In this document: piece after piece, positions 1 through 13,300 of the stretch
Numbering within the stretch: position 1 is the first letter of the stretch
How the letters are laid out: every line of letters starts with the position of its first letter
Source of the DNA: Pelomyxa schiedti
Lineage: Eukaryota; Evosea; Pelobiontida; Pelomyxidae
DNA: 46,486 nucleotides
Direction: 5' to 3'
Assembly (NCBI GenBank): GCA_020536535.1
Contig: JAHLWZ010000492.1
Span: 1-46,486 of the forward strand
Notes under the pieces: model-generated
Databases searched by the model: none
Seen by the model: the letters and a program-made list of their open reading frames with translations, nothing else
Told to the model about the DNA's origin: nothing
Translations under genes and position numbers: made by a program

Positions 1-1669
1 AAGTACCACGCCGACCCGCGCGTGCGCTTCCTGTCGTACCGCAAGAAGACGACGGCGCTGCACCTCGCGCTGTACCGGCCGCAGCCCGACCTCGTGCGCG
101 CGATCCTGGCCGCGTGCGGGGACGGCGACGCGGACCGGGTCTCGCTGCTCCGCGCCCGCGACTGCGAGCTTCGGCCGATCAGGCTGGCGTGCTACTACAG
201 CGAGAGCGCCGAGGAGAACCAGGCCGTACGGGTTATCACCGACGCCAGCAGGTGGGGCAGCGCCGCGGTTGCTGAAATGGACAAGGACCGGCCGATTTTG
301 GAGTACTGCGACATGGACACGGCTCGCCCGGATGTGTTGAGGTACCTGTGCTCGGTGTTCAGTGGTGGCCTGGGGCTTGCTTTTTATAAGGCGACCTTCA
401 AGGATTACAAATACATGACAAATATAGAGGCTCAGGACATAATACTCGATCAACCGGGTTTTGTTGCTTGTGTCAATGAGGTGTCCTACAATACAAACAA
501 GACAACACCACTTTTTTTGGCAACATTAAGGAAGAATATGGGTGCTGTTCTCAAACTGCTCTCCCTTGGTGCTAATCCAAACACCTCATGTGAATATCAA
601 ATACGCGATTACGAGCCTTACGGGAACGCAAAAACGCCAATGATACTTGCTGTTCTTTTGAATCAAAAGGAGATGGTAGAAGCAATGGCCAAACACGGGG
701 GTCTACTCCCAGTCAAAGGTGAATATTTCTGGACACGATTTCCGGCGGACAAATATCCTCATATTGCCGGTACTTCCTAATTTCCGTTCCCCCCATTTTT
801 TTATGAAGGAAAACCCCACAGGATATCTGGATTTGTACGAAAGCGTGGCTGTAGTCCGCGTTTCAGTAAAGGACTATTCTGCTCTCGATTCGATAGACAA
901 ACTGCGCGGGTCCATGCCGGAAACGGATTTTCCAGAGACATCTCCAAATGTTCCGGAATCAGAAACGGTGCTTGATGCAAACATTGAGTAATTCCCATAT
1001 TTTCCAAAATCCATGAACCTGAAACAAAAATAAGTATTGATGACACGATTCTGTCATTGCTCGTACAATATAAAGCAGAATCAGCCGAAGTGTTGGGGTA
1101 TCTTGACATTCAATCGTTGGGCAGGATTCAACAAACTTCCCGATTTTGGTTCGAACTAATTGGAATCGAATTTGTATTCAACCGCTTTTCTTCAGGTACC
1201 ATGTGGGCCGCTCCAATTCATGTTGGAAGGTATTCTTTTATGTTGAAATTGCACCTTAGAATTAGGGAAATTTTTAAAAAAAACCCCAAAAGCGTGCCTT
1301 CATGAATTCAAGTGTACATTGGTCTCCCTCCACAGTAGAGCTTTCCAACAAGTATCTCCGTTACTTGGAAGCAGATAAAGAAGTGAAGGTATATATCAAT
1401 CTCCTCACCAAACGAAAACTCACAAATACACAAATACTAAGTGGAAACATGTGTGCTTCTTTTGGGCATCCAGGAATCTCTGTGCAAAATGTGGGAAACG
1501 GTTCAGAATACGAGAAAGAACTGACTGCACTGAACCAATGGGTGATAAGGACCACAAAGTAGGCTTTTTACCCCACAGTCTCGTGAAGTACAACTCCATT
1601 TACGAGAAGGCCAAATATCAGCTACACATTGACCACTTCTATGATCCCCCCAAAAAAACAGGCGAGTGA
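1..1669 (+). CDS. Ankyrin-repeat / F-box-like protein with a C-terminal zinc-knuckle motif (5' partial, five exons)
   Basis: The frame is open from base 1, so the N-terminus lies outside the window. Modelled exons are 1-718, 822-987, 1035-1195, 1336-1450 and 1474-1669, all with GT-AG ends and matching codon phase. The first exon carries ankyrin-type units (TPLFLATLRKNMGAVLKLLS, then a second 'TPMILAVLLNQKEMVEAM' unit). Exon 3 encodes an F-box-like helix pair (VLGYLDIQSLGRIQQTSRFW). The last exon has a CAKCGKRF plus later C and H pattern typical of a small zinc-binding module. Such proteins usually act as substrate adaptors of SCF ubiquitin ligases; that role here is inference. The first 350 bases are much more GC-rich than the rest. 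The last intron would be only 23 nt, so the exon 4/5 junction is uncertain; a longer intron from about 1350 to 1473 also keeps frame. The gene converges on the TPR gene, 69 bases away. Confidence 0.6.
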
Positions 1670-1738
1670 CGGGGAAAAAAAAGCTTGTGTTTTTTCCACT
1701 CACTTGCAAAATTGTGTAGTAATGTGGTGCTAGGAATT

Positions 1739-3289
1739 TTAGTATGATGAGAAGGATGTGCTGTCATCACAGTCCTGCTGGGAGGGATCCAGGGTTTTGC
1801 CCCCGAGGATTTGTATGAGAAGCTGTTGTAGCCTCTCGGCCGCGTTGCTAAAGTCAAACCTCGCAAGGAGCTTCTCCAGACGAGACAAAATGTTGCGGAG
1901 TTTGTCCTCGCAAGCATCTGCTTCAGCTTCCGCATTTGGATCATCGTCTCTTCTCCTGCGGGATGCTTCAAACTTCAGCTCGTCAACCATCGACCGGAAT
2001 TCCCGCTCCATAACTTTCAGTTGATCGCCAACGCTGGTGGATGAAAATGCACTTGCTGCAGCCTCTGCGTGCTTCTTTGATTCGGCAATTTCGTGGCATA
2101 ATTGCATCCTCTCGGACATGGTCATGTTGGCAAGGTTTTTGGTTGCAACTCCAGTCCATTGGTCAATGTCTTCCTGCATATCATTCAAGTCAACCAGTGT
2201 ACCTTTGCGCACCTGTTCCAGCAACACAGAGTTCATGTCTCGCTCGATTTGCGCAAGCTGGGCACTGAGTTGTTCTGCTTCCACTTGAAGAGGAGTGTCA
2301 GCTGAGGGTGCGGTTGAGGTACGTATAACGTTGTCTAGGTGGGACTGCATATCAGCGTGACGCTTTTGGCGCTGCAGTTCTTTTGCTGCTGCTTGATATG
2401 CGGCGGGATTCGTTACTATTACAGAAGACGAGGTAGTCGAAGATGTATGTGTGTTAGCAGCCCCTTCCGATTCAGTATTATTCTGCCGCATCATGTTTGA
2501 AAAGCGTTTCTGTTCAATACTCCTTTGTCTTGCAGCACCTGCTTGTGCTTCGGAAAACACTCTCTTCAAGTCTGAATTTTGTGGTTCAAGTGCAAGTGCG
2601 GATCGGCTTATTTCAAGAGCACTCTGGAATTCGCTCTTTCCATTCTGTGCACTTGCCTTTCTATACATGGCTTTGACATTTTTGGGGTCAAGTACAAGTG
2701 CCTGCTGCGCAAAGAATTCTGCTGCATCCCACTGACTGAGTTTGAGGTATGTGGCTGATATGTTAAGCATAAGTGCCAGCTTGAGGGGGTCCAATTTTGT
2801 TGAATCAAATTCCTTTGGGGCACGATTGTAAGCAGATGTAAGTCGGGAAGCAGCTTCTCTTGGTGTTTGGTGTTTGTAAAAAAAAAAAAAAAAATCAGGC
2901 ACTGGAAAATGTACAAAGAAACTACCTGTAGGTAGAAAGAGCTTTTGAATATAAAGTGGGTGTCGAACTGGCATTGGAAAAGATAGTGTTCGCTTCACTC
3001 TTTAATCTCGTCGCCTATTTGTGAAAGGAAGGTTAATAGAGTTGTAGAAACACAACACTCATAATCAATCATACCTCCTTTAAAACATTGGCCGGCGTGT
3101 CAGGCTTTCCGGTCCACAAAGGTATCCCGTATTTCATCTCAACGAGGTCACACTTTTCTTCAGACACCAAGTTCTTTGTGGCATTACAACCAACGCAACA
3201 ACGAACCAAAAAAGAACCTGGGCTATTTCGAAGACTCGTCTTTGTGTGGCACGCTTGTCCCTGCTATCCCCCTCGTCGTCACTCGACAT
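1739..3289 (-). CDS. TPR-domain protein, four exons, about 459 aa
   Basis: Exons on the minus strand are 3289-3218, 3173-3075, 3014-2926 and 2858-1739, with introns of 44, 60 and 67 nt; all phases agree. The start ATG at 3289 opens an acidic N-terminus (MSSDDEGD). A short WTGKPDTPANVLKEA stretch precedes three tetratricopeptide-type helical pairs, for example LMLNISATYLKLSQWDAAEF and ALVLDPKNVKAMYRKASA, at roughly residues 60-190. The pattern resembles the TPR clamp of FKBP and Hsp90 co-chaperones, but no isomerase domain is present. The remainder is charged and helical, with an SSTTSSS linker and a C-terminal coiled-coil-like region. Reading straight through the third intron gives a spurious Phe run from a homopolymer at 2879-2894, which is the clearest sign that this intron is real. 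The partner and function are unknown. Confidence 0.75.
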
Positions 3290-4380
3290 ATTTTTTTACA
3301 ATTTAAAAGAGAACAATATGTACAAGAGGGAGAAGGTGATGGGGATGGTGGGGAACTCAACAACTCTTACAAAGTTGTACTGCTTAATGCACAAACACCA
3401 ATGCCGTAATTCACTGTTCAGGATGTTACTGGTGTTCATTGACACTCATTCAGACATCACTTAGATGGTGTCTATGAACACAAAGTGCAAGAGATGTGGT
3501 CTGGGTGAGGGACTGAGGGCTGAACAACCTTGTTGTCCTCATTTGTTATGTGTTTACTTATATCACAACTTTGTCTTAACTATTTACACGATACAGAGGG
3601 AGTTTCTAAGGTGGGTTAGTTGGCTGGTGTCTGTTAGCTTGAACTCACTGGTTCCCATGAATGGCCATAATTAGTTGGCCAGCTTTGTGCCCAATCATCA
3701 CACCAAGATTCCCTATTTCCTTCCCCCATCACTCCTCACAAAAGAGGATGTCCTCCATCACTGAACCCAGTGGTAGTCACATTCTTTCAAAGCACTTCCA
3801 CAAGGTATTTTTCACTAGCTGAAGCTTCCATTCTTCAATACTTCTGGAAGCAATGCTGCAAGAGAACTCCAAGGGTGAAAGATAAAAAAGGTGCTTTGTC
3901 CCTTCTTTCCATTATGACTTTCACCTTTATTTAGGTGGTTGCCTGTGTAAGGACAATTGATGCTGCAGGAGGCTGTTTACCCCCTTTGATATGAAGCATT
4001 TGCCAAAGTCACTGCAGAATCAGTATGCAGATGATGGATGACTCACCCAAACTGGATCAAATCAGCTATAGTTCTATCAGCAGTCGCCGTGACATCACCA
4101 CACACCCTTACGGACTTCGCTTCGGACACCGAGAAGGGTTCGTCTTACAAAATCAATAAACAACACAACTTTCAGTCACCACTTTGTTGATGGCATCGTA
4201 AGGGATTTTTAAAAAGGAAAAAAACACAAAACCCACCCAATCCACTAAAATAAACACTTTGTTTCCTCTTTACATTCAAGTACGAACATCCCTGTGGGTA
4301 AAACCACACACCACGTTTTGGTGTCTTTTTTTGGACACTCATTGCCAGGCGGTGGTGTTACTCTCCCATAGTGCTAAAGC
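3290..4380. other. Spacer between the TPR gene start and the RNF213-like gene end
   Basis: No convincing coding exon is seen on either strand. The stretch contains one copy of a dispersed repeat (3485-3741) and otherwise AT-rich sequence that should include the promoter of the TPR gene and the 3' UTR of the RNF213-like gene. Confidence 0.5.
3485..3741 (+). repeat. Dispersed repeat, copy 1
   Basis: About 257 bases are clearly similar, with small indels and substitutions, to 18965-19222 in the same orientation. Shared blocks include CTTTGTCTTAACTATTTACA, GAATGGCCATAATTAGTTGG and CCCAATCATCACACCAAGAT. There is no open frame and no inverted ends. It may be a solo LTR or a short non-autonomous element. 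The two copies flank the RNF213-like gene. Confidence 0.75.
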
Positions 4381-7300
4381 TTACAGTTCCAAATCATCAA
4401 GGAGGAGTGAGGATGTGACGGATATGGTGGCAGTGTGAGCAGGCACAACAACTGCAGGAGGACCAACTACCTGTCCAGGTGGTTGCCGATGAGGAATTGC
4501 AGCGTTTTTTCCCAGGGGCATTGATATTAGTTCAGGTGCATGGACTGTTGTGTGGGGATCACGAAGGAACTGCCGCATGGCAGAGAATGGAACAATGCAG
4601 GATTCCGAAACCGCAGTGCCGGTTGTTTCATGTGGCCCAAGGATAGCTTCCGCTTGACGAAGTATGTGCCCATAGTACTTGACTGGGAGCGCGAATGGTG
4701 CTCGCCCCATGATTGTGTCGTCATCGTAGAATCGTATCCGTTCAATGTTTCTATCCTCCGCTGGGGCTGGTGCATTGGTGAGGACAGTTAGGAAGAAGCT
4801 CAGTGGGGTTTTGGCAAATGCATCCGTGATTTCATTTAGAAAATTGCATACGCCGGTGACCCGGAGTGAAGTTAGGATGGCCGAAATTTGAACGTGGTAT
4901 AGAGGTGTATCTACAATATACTTTAGTGTTTCCTCAATTTCTGCTATGTCAGCTTCGCTGGCTATTTTCTGATCGGCGCTTGGATGAACTTTGTGGTTCC
5001 AGCACAATCCCATCATTGCTGGGAGATGCTCTAAGTGAAAAGCAGTTGCCACTGATGGCATTTCAGCCATGACTTGTTGACCTAACTTTTGCTCGTTCGT
5101 CAATGGCATGTCCATTGCAATGCTAACAACCCCTTTGGTATTGGGTACAAGTCTGTCAGACACTTGTAGTAATACGGCACCACAAAACGAGAAAATTGAT
5201 TCACTGATATGAGGTTCTCGTTGAATAAGAGACTTCACTTGCCCAAAAATACTGGGAGTCAGTGCTGAAAAATACCGGTGTTCCCTTTCCAAACTTTCCT
5301 GGAGTTGAGTGTAAAGAGTAAGTAGTCCTTCCATTCCATAATTGTATTCTGGTAGCTCAGACGCAATACTAAGATAAAAAGCAAAGCGCAAGGACCCAAA
5401 TTTGCACAGAGACTCGGCTACAACGAGGTCACTTGATAAGTGGGACTGGTACCCAGGAACCAAAAATAATGATTTCACAATGTCCAGAATAAAGTCACAA
5501 TCCACAGAAATTAAATCTCTTTCTAATAGGAGGTATGGGTTTCCACACACCTTTGGTGCATCGCTCCCATGAATTAAATCATAAATATTGTTCTGAATAT
5601 GAGGTACCCCAACCCAGCTGCCAGGTTTGTCCCCACCAGTGCCACTCCAAAGAGCCATTGACAATATTCCGAGACCCTTCGATTGTGGGAGGAAGCACGC
5701 CAATTTGGTATTCACGGGTATTTCCCTCTTCATATGTGCGAAGGTTGTCTGTATTGTGGTCTGGCACTGCCAGTTACTGACATGGTTGAAAACCGTGAGG
5801 AAATTTGTTTGAAACTGAACAACAGAGGACTTCAGAGGTTCCCCATAGTTTTGAATGAAGCCAAAGAATGAGCCTTCCTCCTCTGCAAACGCTCTAGTGA
5901 CCGCCTTTTCTTTGCAGCACTGTTGCAGTTTGTGCAGAAACTTAATAATTCCATAAACTGCTGAAACAGAAGCGCTTTCAAGAGAGCTCTTTTTTTCACC
6001 AAGAAGGTTAAGGAGTGGGTAAGTAACGTAGTTTTCCTTCAGGTGACTCCAAAATTGATGTTTAAAGCTGAACCTACTGCGAGCTAGCATTAGCAGTGAT
6101 CTTTGGCAAGATTCGTTGAAGGGTTTTGATAATAGATCCCCCTCGGTTAACTTTAGCTGGAGAAGGGCATCCGATGATGTTCGCTTTGTTTGCTTATCAA
6201 ATTCGCTTAGTAAAGTTAGGGGATTCTTATACTGTCGGCATAGCTGTAAAATGTTATCTTTCACCAATGCTCGTGTTACCTCTCCGCTTAAAGCAATGTT
6301 TTCTACTTTCCAGATCATAGCATGCAACCACAAAAATGTGCAGTCTTTTGAACTTGCATGGAAAAGGGAGTTGTGTAATATTTTAATTTGATCTGAAATT
6401 TGGGCAAATATGCTTTCCAGTGAATCAGCTCCACTATTGGCAACAGTAAGTCTATTCCATAGGTGCCCAGCACAGCTGAGAATTTCTATGAATGCTTCCA
6501 CTATTGGCGGGGAATCTTCACCTGATCCATCTACTTTCAACGTGGAAACGATTTGGTCAGCTCGCACATTGAAAATATTACCCTTCAGGATGTTGGGAAG
6601 TGCGGCTTCTACTAGACCTCTTTCTTCACGGGGAATTGTCTGTATGTACCTCCTAATTTCGGTTGTTGCAATGACCCCAAACTCTCGTCTGAATAGTTCA
6701 CGGTCCCCAAAGTATCCTCCATGTTTTTGACGTAGGTGTGAATGCGCATCCTTCCCGCAATCCAACAAACAGTGTCCGCAAAACCCACATTTACAGTTTT
6801 TATTGCTACATGTGAAAGCGAAACAGCCATCCCAATCCACAAATGCTGCTTTGCAGCGGGGGCACCTGGGATTCATCAAATCTTCGATTGTAGGGCGATA
6901 CTTGTTCAATATTGCGTCAGACTGCCGTATGGTCTCAGCCATATCCTGGAAAAATTTCATGATTTTGTGTCCTCCAAGGATTGAACTGACCAAACATAAG
7001 GTAAGTATACGAACTTGTACGTCTTTTTGTCTAATCAGACTTCCACTCAGTGATTTGAACAATGTCCGCGCCTCAGCTGAAAAATCACCTTGTAGGATAG
7101 GGAAAACGGCCGAGGAAAAGTTATCTATATGCTGTGGTGCCACATCAAGACAGAAAGCCCCGACACAGGAAGCTTTACCAATAAAACTCAATGCCTTAAA
7201 GCGGTCCAGGGTTTGCTTGGATTGTTGCACACTGTACTCGCAAAGAAGAGAGACTGCATCTGTAAAGTCGTCTTTGCATGCTAAAGGAGAAGCCATTTGA

Positions 7301-10300
7301 AGGCATTTGGCAAGCTCGTCTACAACAGGGCACTGTGATATACTTTGAGGATATTTACCGGCTCTTATTCGGGAAATAGCCTTGGCAATTTCCACAGTTC
7401 CAGCGGCACTTCCGCAGCGTAACACAAACAATGCAGCTTCACGTGTATCCGCCACATCATTCTGTAGTAGCTTCATTATAACTGGGTGAGAAGCAGCAGG
7501 TTCTTCACAGTTATGGAGGTCAATAAGAAGTGATGTAACGAGTACCATCCTGATAAAGTAATTTAAGGGGGTCTTGGAAGAGAATTTTTCAATGATCCCG
7601 TCATCGAGGTTTCCTAAGTATATAGCATCGAAGGCACAGTGAACAGCAAGTATGTAGTGACGGTGGTCTGCAGTAATAAACTTTGTGAGACAGGCAGCCA
7701 ACTCTCCGGTGGGACTTGGTTGCTGGTACAGCATGGAAAAAGCTCTGCGAAGAAGAAATGCTGTTCCACACAATAAGCCCTCCTTAGGATCATTTAAAGG
7801 GGTATGAATGATAAACTGCAAGGCACTGATTATCAGGCTCTCCTTGGGATCATCGGTAGAAAATAATTCGAATAGGAAGTACTTGATGAAGTTATCAGGG
7901 CCTTTTAATAAAGCATTCACTCCTTCTGCTTCGTTGTTTGCAAATATCTCATACAATTTGACAAGTGCGTTCCTACTTTCTTTCCTCTGGTCTTTTGAAG
8001 CTACCATAGACATTGCCCTAACAATCCCCCAATTTATGGAATGGTGATATTTGGTTAACTCTGCAAGAAGCTCAATTCTATTCAGTGGAACAATACCATC
8101 AACAGATGCCAGTGGTAACAAGTCTTCTACAGTGTTTCCAGAAAAATTATTCACCAGTTCAGGAGAAAAATCGAGCATACAAAACTGCAAAAGAAATTTG
8201 AACCATTCTGGGTTCTCGGCAATCACTTTATGGAACTCTACAATAGACCCAAATGCGTTTTGATGGCTCATTTTAAGAACTTTCTCAAGGAGTCCCAGTC
8301 TCTGTTGTTCAAACCCTGCCCCAATGCAAAGGACATCTTCGAAGTACTGTGATAAACACTTGGGATTAACAGTATCAAGACCAGCGCTTTGAATAAACTG
8401 CTCCATTTCATTAGTGTTGCCCTCCAAGTCAGACAGGTGCTTGGCAATAAACGGTGATAAAGGAAATGACACTGTGGTGAGTTTGCCTTGGCAAGTTCTG
8501 GATTGCTTTGGGAAGAGTAGAGCACCATTGTTTGACTCGACATCAAGACATTGAAATGTCGGTAATGGATTCAAATTCAAGCAACTTTCAATATCACAGC
8601 GAGGTGTAAGCTCTGAGGACAATATGAGGCGAGATACGAGTTCCATCATTTCTGGAACATCAAGTAATTGCAGGGAATGGAATTGCACCATCCTGTGCAA
8701 TAATATTACAAGTACCCTCACAACAAAACCCCCAAGATAATTCACGTAAATTGTGCACAGGGAATCTGAACTGTACTTGGCTTTTTGAAATGCCAAAGTA
8801 TGCCATTTGGAAAACTCGATTTTACAGTGTTTTGTGTTCTCAAGGATGATTTCTACAAGACTTCTGCTGAAGGAAGTTCCTTTCAGAAGTTGTTGAAGAA
8901 ACTCCAGAAGTGGATTGACCTCCGATGCGGAGGCGGCAATTGATTGGCAAATTGTTGTAAGGTTGTCATTTTCAAGAGCAAGGGCAGTTATAAGATCCTC
9001 GGTGAGAATTTCATGAAGATACAATTCTCGATCAAGGTCCCCAAGCAGAGATGGCCAGGGTTTACCTGCCATAGAATGAGGAACGACTTCATCTGCAAAA
9101 ACTTGTGCCCAGGTTCGATCAAAGAGAAGGGAGAAAGGGATTTTTGCAGAGTTACTCTCCATGAAATCCGAAACAACAACAATAAGAACAACATGCTGGT
9201 GCTGTGTCAGAGTTTCCGAGGAGACAGCATACATAAAGGCGTCAAGGAGAACAGATTGTGGTGATGAAGTGTCTAGAATAAAGATGCTGAATGCGCTTCT
9301 GTTGTCGTCAGTTGGCACTCTTTTTAGTGCTGTCAAGGCTGAATGAACCTCACTACTTGTAGCTTGATTGAGTATAATCATATTTGGAGGCTCTAATGTA
9401 ACCATAGTTGACTCGTCAGACTTGAACAGTTGGGTAACCTCTTGCACTAAGGCTGTCACAGAAACTTGGAGCTGCTCAGTAATAATCATTAAGTGCCTAT
9501 CCTGAAGTGCAAGCTGTGACAGTTCCTTAAACGGCAGATTGCAACCAGATAGCTTCCAGATATGATTGAGTGAGGAGATTGTTATCGTGGCGGCGGGACT
9601 GTCCAAACCTTGCACCAGGTTGAGGGACAGTCTTCTCAGATTTTTTCTGGAAAAGCAATAGCACAGTCTTTTCATGACCTCATCTTGCTCAGAAAATGCA
9701 TAGACCGCAGAATCTAAACTTTCTTCTTTGAAACCAGGAATCAAAAATTCAAAGAGATTCACCACCTTTCCATCACTGATCTGGCAAGACCCTTTCAGGG
9801 AGACAATACTCCTGCATTTTCTTTGAGAAGGACTCAAGGCCGAAGCATAGGTTAAAATGGTTTTGGAGAAACGATTGATCATGGGAGGGAGGACTGAGGA
9901 TTTTAGTTCTTCTTGGTCCTCCAAAACAATGCACCTGAAACTTGGACGTACAAACACTGCTTGTGTAACACCAGCCATGGAAAGCATTGTTTTGTGCAAA
10001 GCGTCTGAGTCGTCATTGGAAAAAGACCTGTCCTTGTAATAGTGTACATTTAAAGCATCTAAAAGAGATTCGTAGAGATGACGGCTTTTCACAAGGATGA
10101 GAGTTTTCCCTTCCCGGAGGCACGCCTTGATCCTCATCATTTGTTGGACCAATTCAGAAGTAGTTGTTGCTCCCCTTGACGCACCGGTAGATTGAAATAT
10201 CACTGTGCTTTGTTCTTTTTGAACAAGCCCCATTGAGAACAATAGCATTAGTGCGGCATTTGCTTTTGTAAATATCATTGTATGCCGAGAGGTGACTTCA

Positions 10301-13300
10301 TATAGTGAATAACTGATGACTTCCGGTGCTGGGATATTATGTATATCAAGGTCAGTGAAATACTGGCAATATGCTTGATGTGAGACTGGAGCGGCATGTT
10401 CCTTAAAACGCAATGTAACTGTCTCTTCCGAAAAATCCTCAGAGGGATGTGTAGACCTCCACTTGATGGTCTCATAGTATAACTGCATTTTACAACAGCA
10501 ATCACACAACAAAATCACATCACCAGATTCCCTTTTCCATTCCCATTTTGCAATCACATCCTTGAGAAGCCCAAAGGAGCTCTGCGTTGCTTCTGAAAGG
10601 AGCTCTTCTTGTTTCTGGTCGGGGAACCCTCTAAGATTTATGAGAACTGCCCATCGTGTGATATGTGAGTTGATTTCTTCGGATTGTGCCAACTGGATTT
10701 GGTTTAAATGTAATGATTGTTCAATAGGCACAGCAAGAATCCTAATGGTACTCACAGTTGAATAGAAGTCTCTCATTCCAAAATACCATGTCATACTCTC
10801 ATTTCGGAGAATATTTTGACTGAAAGCAAAGGAGAAATTAGTTATCCATCCAGCCGTGTGTGCTTGCCCCAACCCTCTTAATATAGCCTTGGCAGTTATT
10901 TCCAGATCATTAACTGGGGGGTTTCCTCTATATACAACTCTTCCCCTGCCCATTTTTGAAGCATCCAGACGATAGTTGGACACCCCAATGATTGGTAGAC
11001 GCACTGCCTTTCCATCAACATTTATTCCGTGATCTATCATGCTGTGCAAAGACATCAGTGGGTTATGAATGGACCCAATTGTGGCTCCAACTTCTTCAAG
11101 AACAAGCACTACAATACGTCTACCCCTGAGTGCTATTTTATTGGCAGCATTCTGAGCCAGGGCAGCTCTTCTTGCATTACTGTGTACATGATGTGCCGTA
11201 GTATAAGGAGAACACTGGATGACATGCTTCTGAATTACAATATTCAGTTTTCCCAAGAAAGATTCTTCCCTCCTATCTTCCGTTGCTTTGACAAGAAGTT
11301 CGAGTGTTCTTGATTTTGTAGAACCAGGCCTTCCCACAATAAATAAGGTGGAAGTTGTACAGACAGCACAGAGAACTGCAAAGCAGTTCTCTTTCAAAGC
11401 CTGATTCACGGCAAGACCTCCTTCAATATCTAAATCCTGTGCAAGATATGTTGCGAACTCGTTGAATGATTGGTACAGTTCACATGAGTCATATGAGGCT
11501 GCAAGTGAAGCAGGAGGTGGCCCTGGCATGAAATTGGGATTAAGTCCAGGAAACCAACCTCTGACAGTGTTCCATCTTGTTTGTACTCTAATGAGGTAAG
11601 ATAGCCGCTTGCTAGAATCAAGACGCAGACAATAAGTACTGACGAGGGCAATGTGCACAGCGTTTGTCAAAAACCTGAAGTATGGGAATGGACCCACCAG
11701 TTGTTCTTCTTGCAGCTTGGCTCTCACCTGGCACCAAAAGGTCTCAAAGACAAGAGCTACAAGTTCACATCCTTTTCTTATATCTCTAAGAGACACGACA
11801 CTGATTTCATCCAAATATACATCATGCCGGATGAAGTCCTGAGATGTTAAGAGCAAATCAACCAACAAAGTGCGAAACTTGATCCAAAAAGCTTCACCCT
11901 GAGTGCCATCACCAGCCTGTTTGAAATCATTTCTGAGAACTTGAATGTTGTCGAGTTTATTGATCAACCATGACACCATACTCGAGGCCATAAGGAGTTC
12001 ATCTGTTATATTGTCTCTCCCTTGTATCACAAGTGTGTGAGCTAGAGTGGAGGAAACTTCACACAAAGGCGTTTCAGTTGTTGCTGAAGTACCCCAATCC
12101 CAAGCCAAGGAATACAGGGTTTCAGGGGAGTGGTGTACCTGATACACAAGATTCAAGGGTTGGTTTTGAAGACCTTTACTGGTATTTTGTTGATATCTCA
12201 AGAAGTCAAGGCCTCCAACATCCATCTCTGCTATTGCTCTGTTTTGTGCTTCTGTGCGTAATTTCCAAGGATTCAGAATGGCAATGAAAACGATGTTGCT
12301 GGGAACTCGAACTCCAAAGCAAATATGATCACATAACATGTCTTTTGCAGTCCACAAGGCACTTGTTGTATTCACTTCATCAAGTAAAACGACATGCTGC
12401 CTGTTGCTACCGGTGGCCTTTTCAATAATGGGCTGCATTAAATGGAAGAAGTCTTCTTCAGAAATTCCCTCCTGAACATTGATTACATTGAAGGTTTGGC
12501 CTGATATACTTGAGAGAAATTGAATAGTTTCCGTTTTACCACAGCCAGTTTCCCCCATGATGCACACAGGGATGCCCGCAAAGAGCCGAATTTGAACAGA
12601 CATGATTCGAAGAATGTTATCAACTGTTAAAGTGTAAGTAGGCTTTTGTGTGCCATCTCCAAACAGGCGGATAAGATAACTTGAGCAAATGGTCATAAAC
12701 TCAGCACATGACATATTTGTATCGATTTTGGTTCCTGTGGACTCTAGATACTTCACGGCAGTAGAAACACGATCGATGACATCGCATAGTTTTACTGTTC
12801 CCACAGTCTTTCCACGTGTAAGTGTACTAAGGACATCTAGCACTGGGCGGGCACCTTGGAAACACCCAATTACCTCCAATAGAATCTTCAAAGGAGGGTT
12901 TTCTTGATCAATGGAATACGGCTTCTGACCCAAGTCAAAACAAAGCTTTTGTAAGTAGGCCCGATTGATTGGATGCAATACACATTCATTTACTGTGAGC
13001 CATTCAAGGAATGCTGGGCTTCTATTGGCACAAGCCATCTCTGCATTTTTAATGAAATGTAATGGAGAAAAGGCTGCAGTTGATGTGATATGATAGCCCT
13101 GTTGGGTTACTACGAAAAATGGCATCTCTCTCCATTGTTCAAATTTTTCCATATTAGTGCACCGTTGAATGTCATCTTGTGGAGCCAGCTTGTCAAAAGG
13201 CTGCATGGCTGGCTTGGCTAAGTTAATGGAACAGTTGAGAATCATTTTGGAGAAATGAAAGGCTAATTGCATAATAAATTGTCCTTCTTCCAAGCTTTCC

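Noticed and set aside
1739..2998. Single-exon 419-aa reading of the TPR gene including an Ile-Gln-Lys-Leu/Phe-rich N-terminus
   Set aside because: Reading through 2859-2925 translates a homopolymer; splicing gives a much better TPR lead-in and an acidic N-terminus from 3289.
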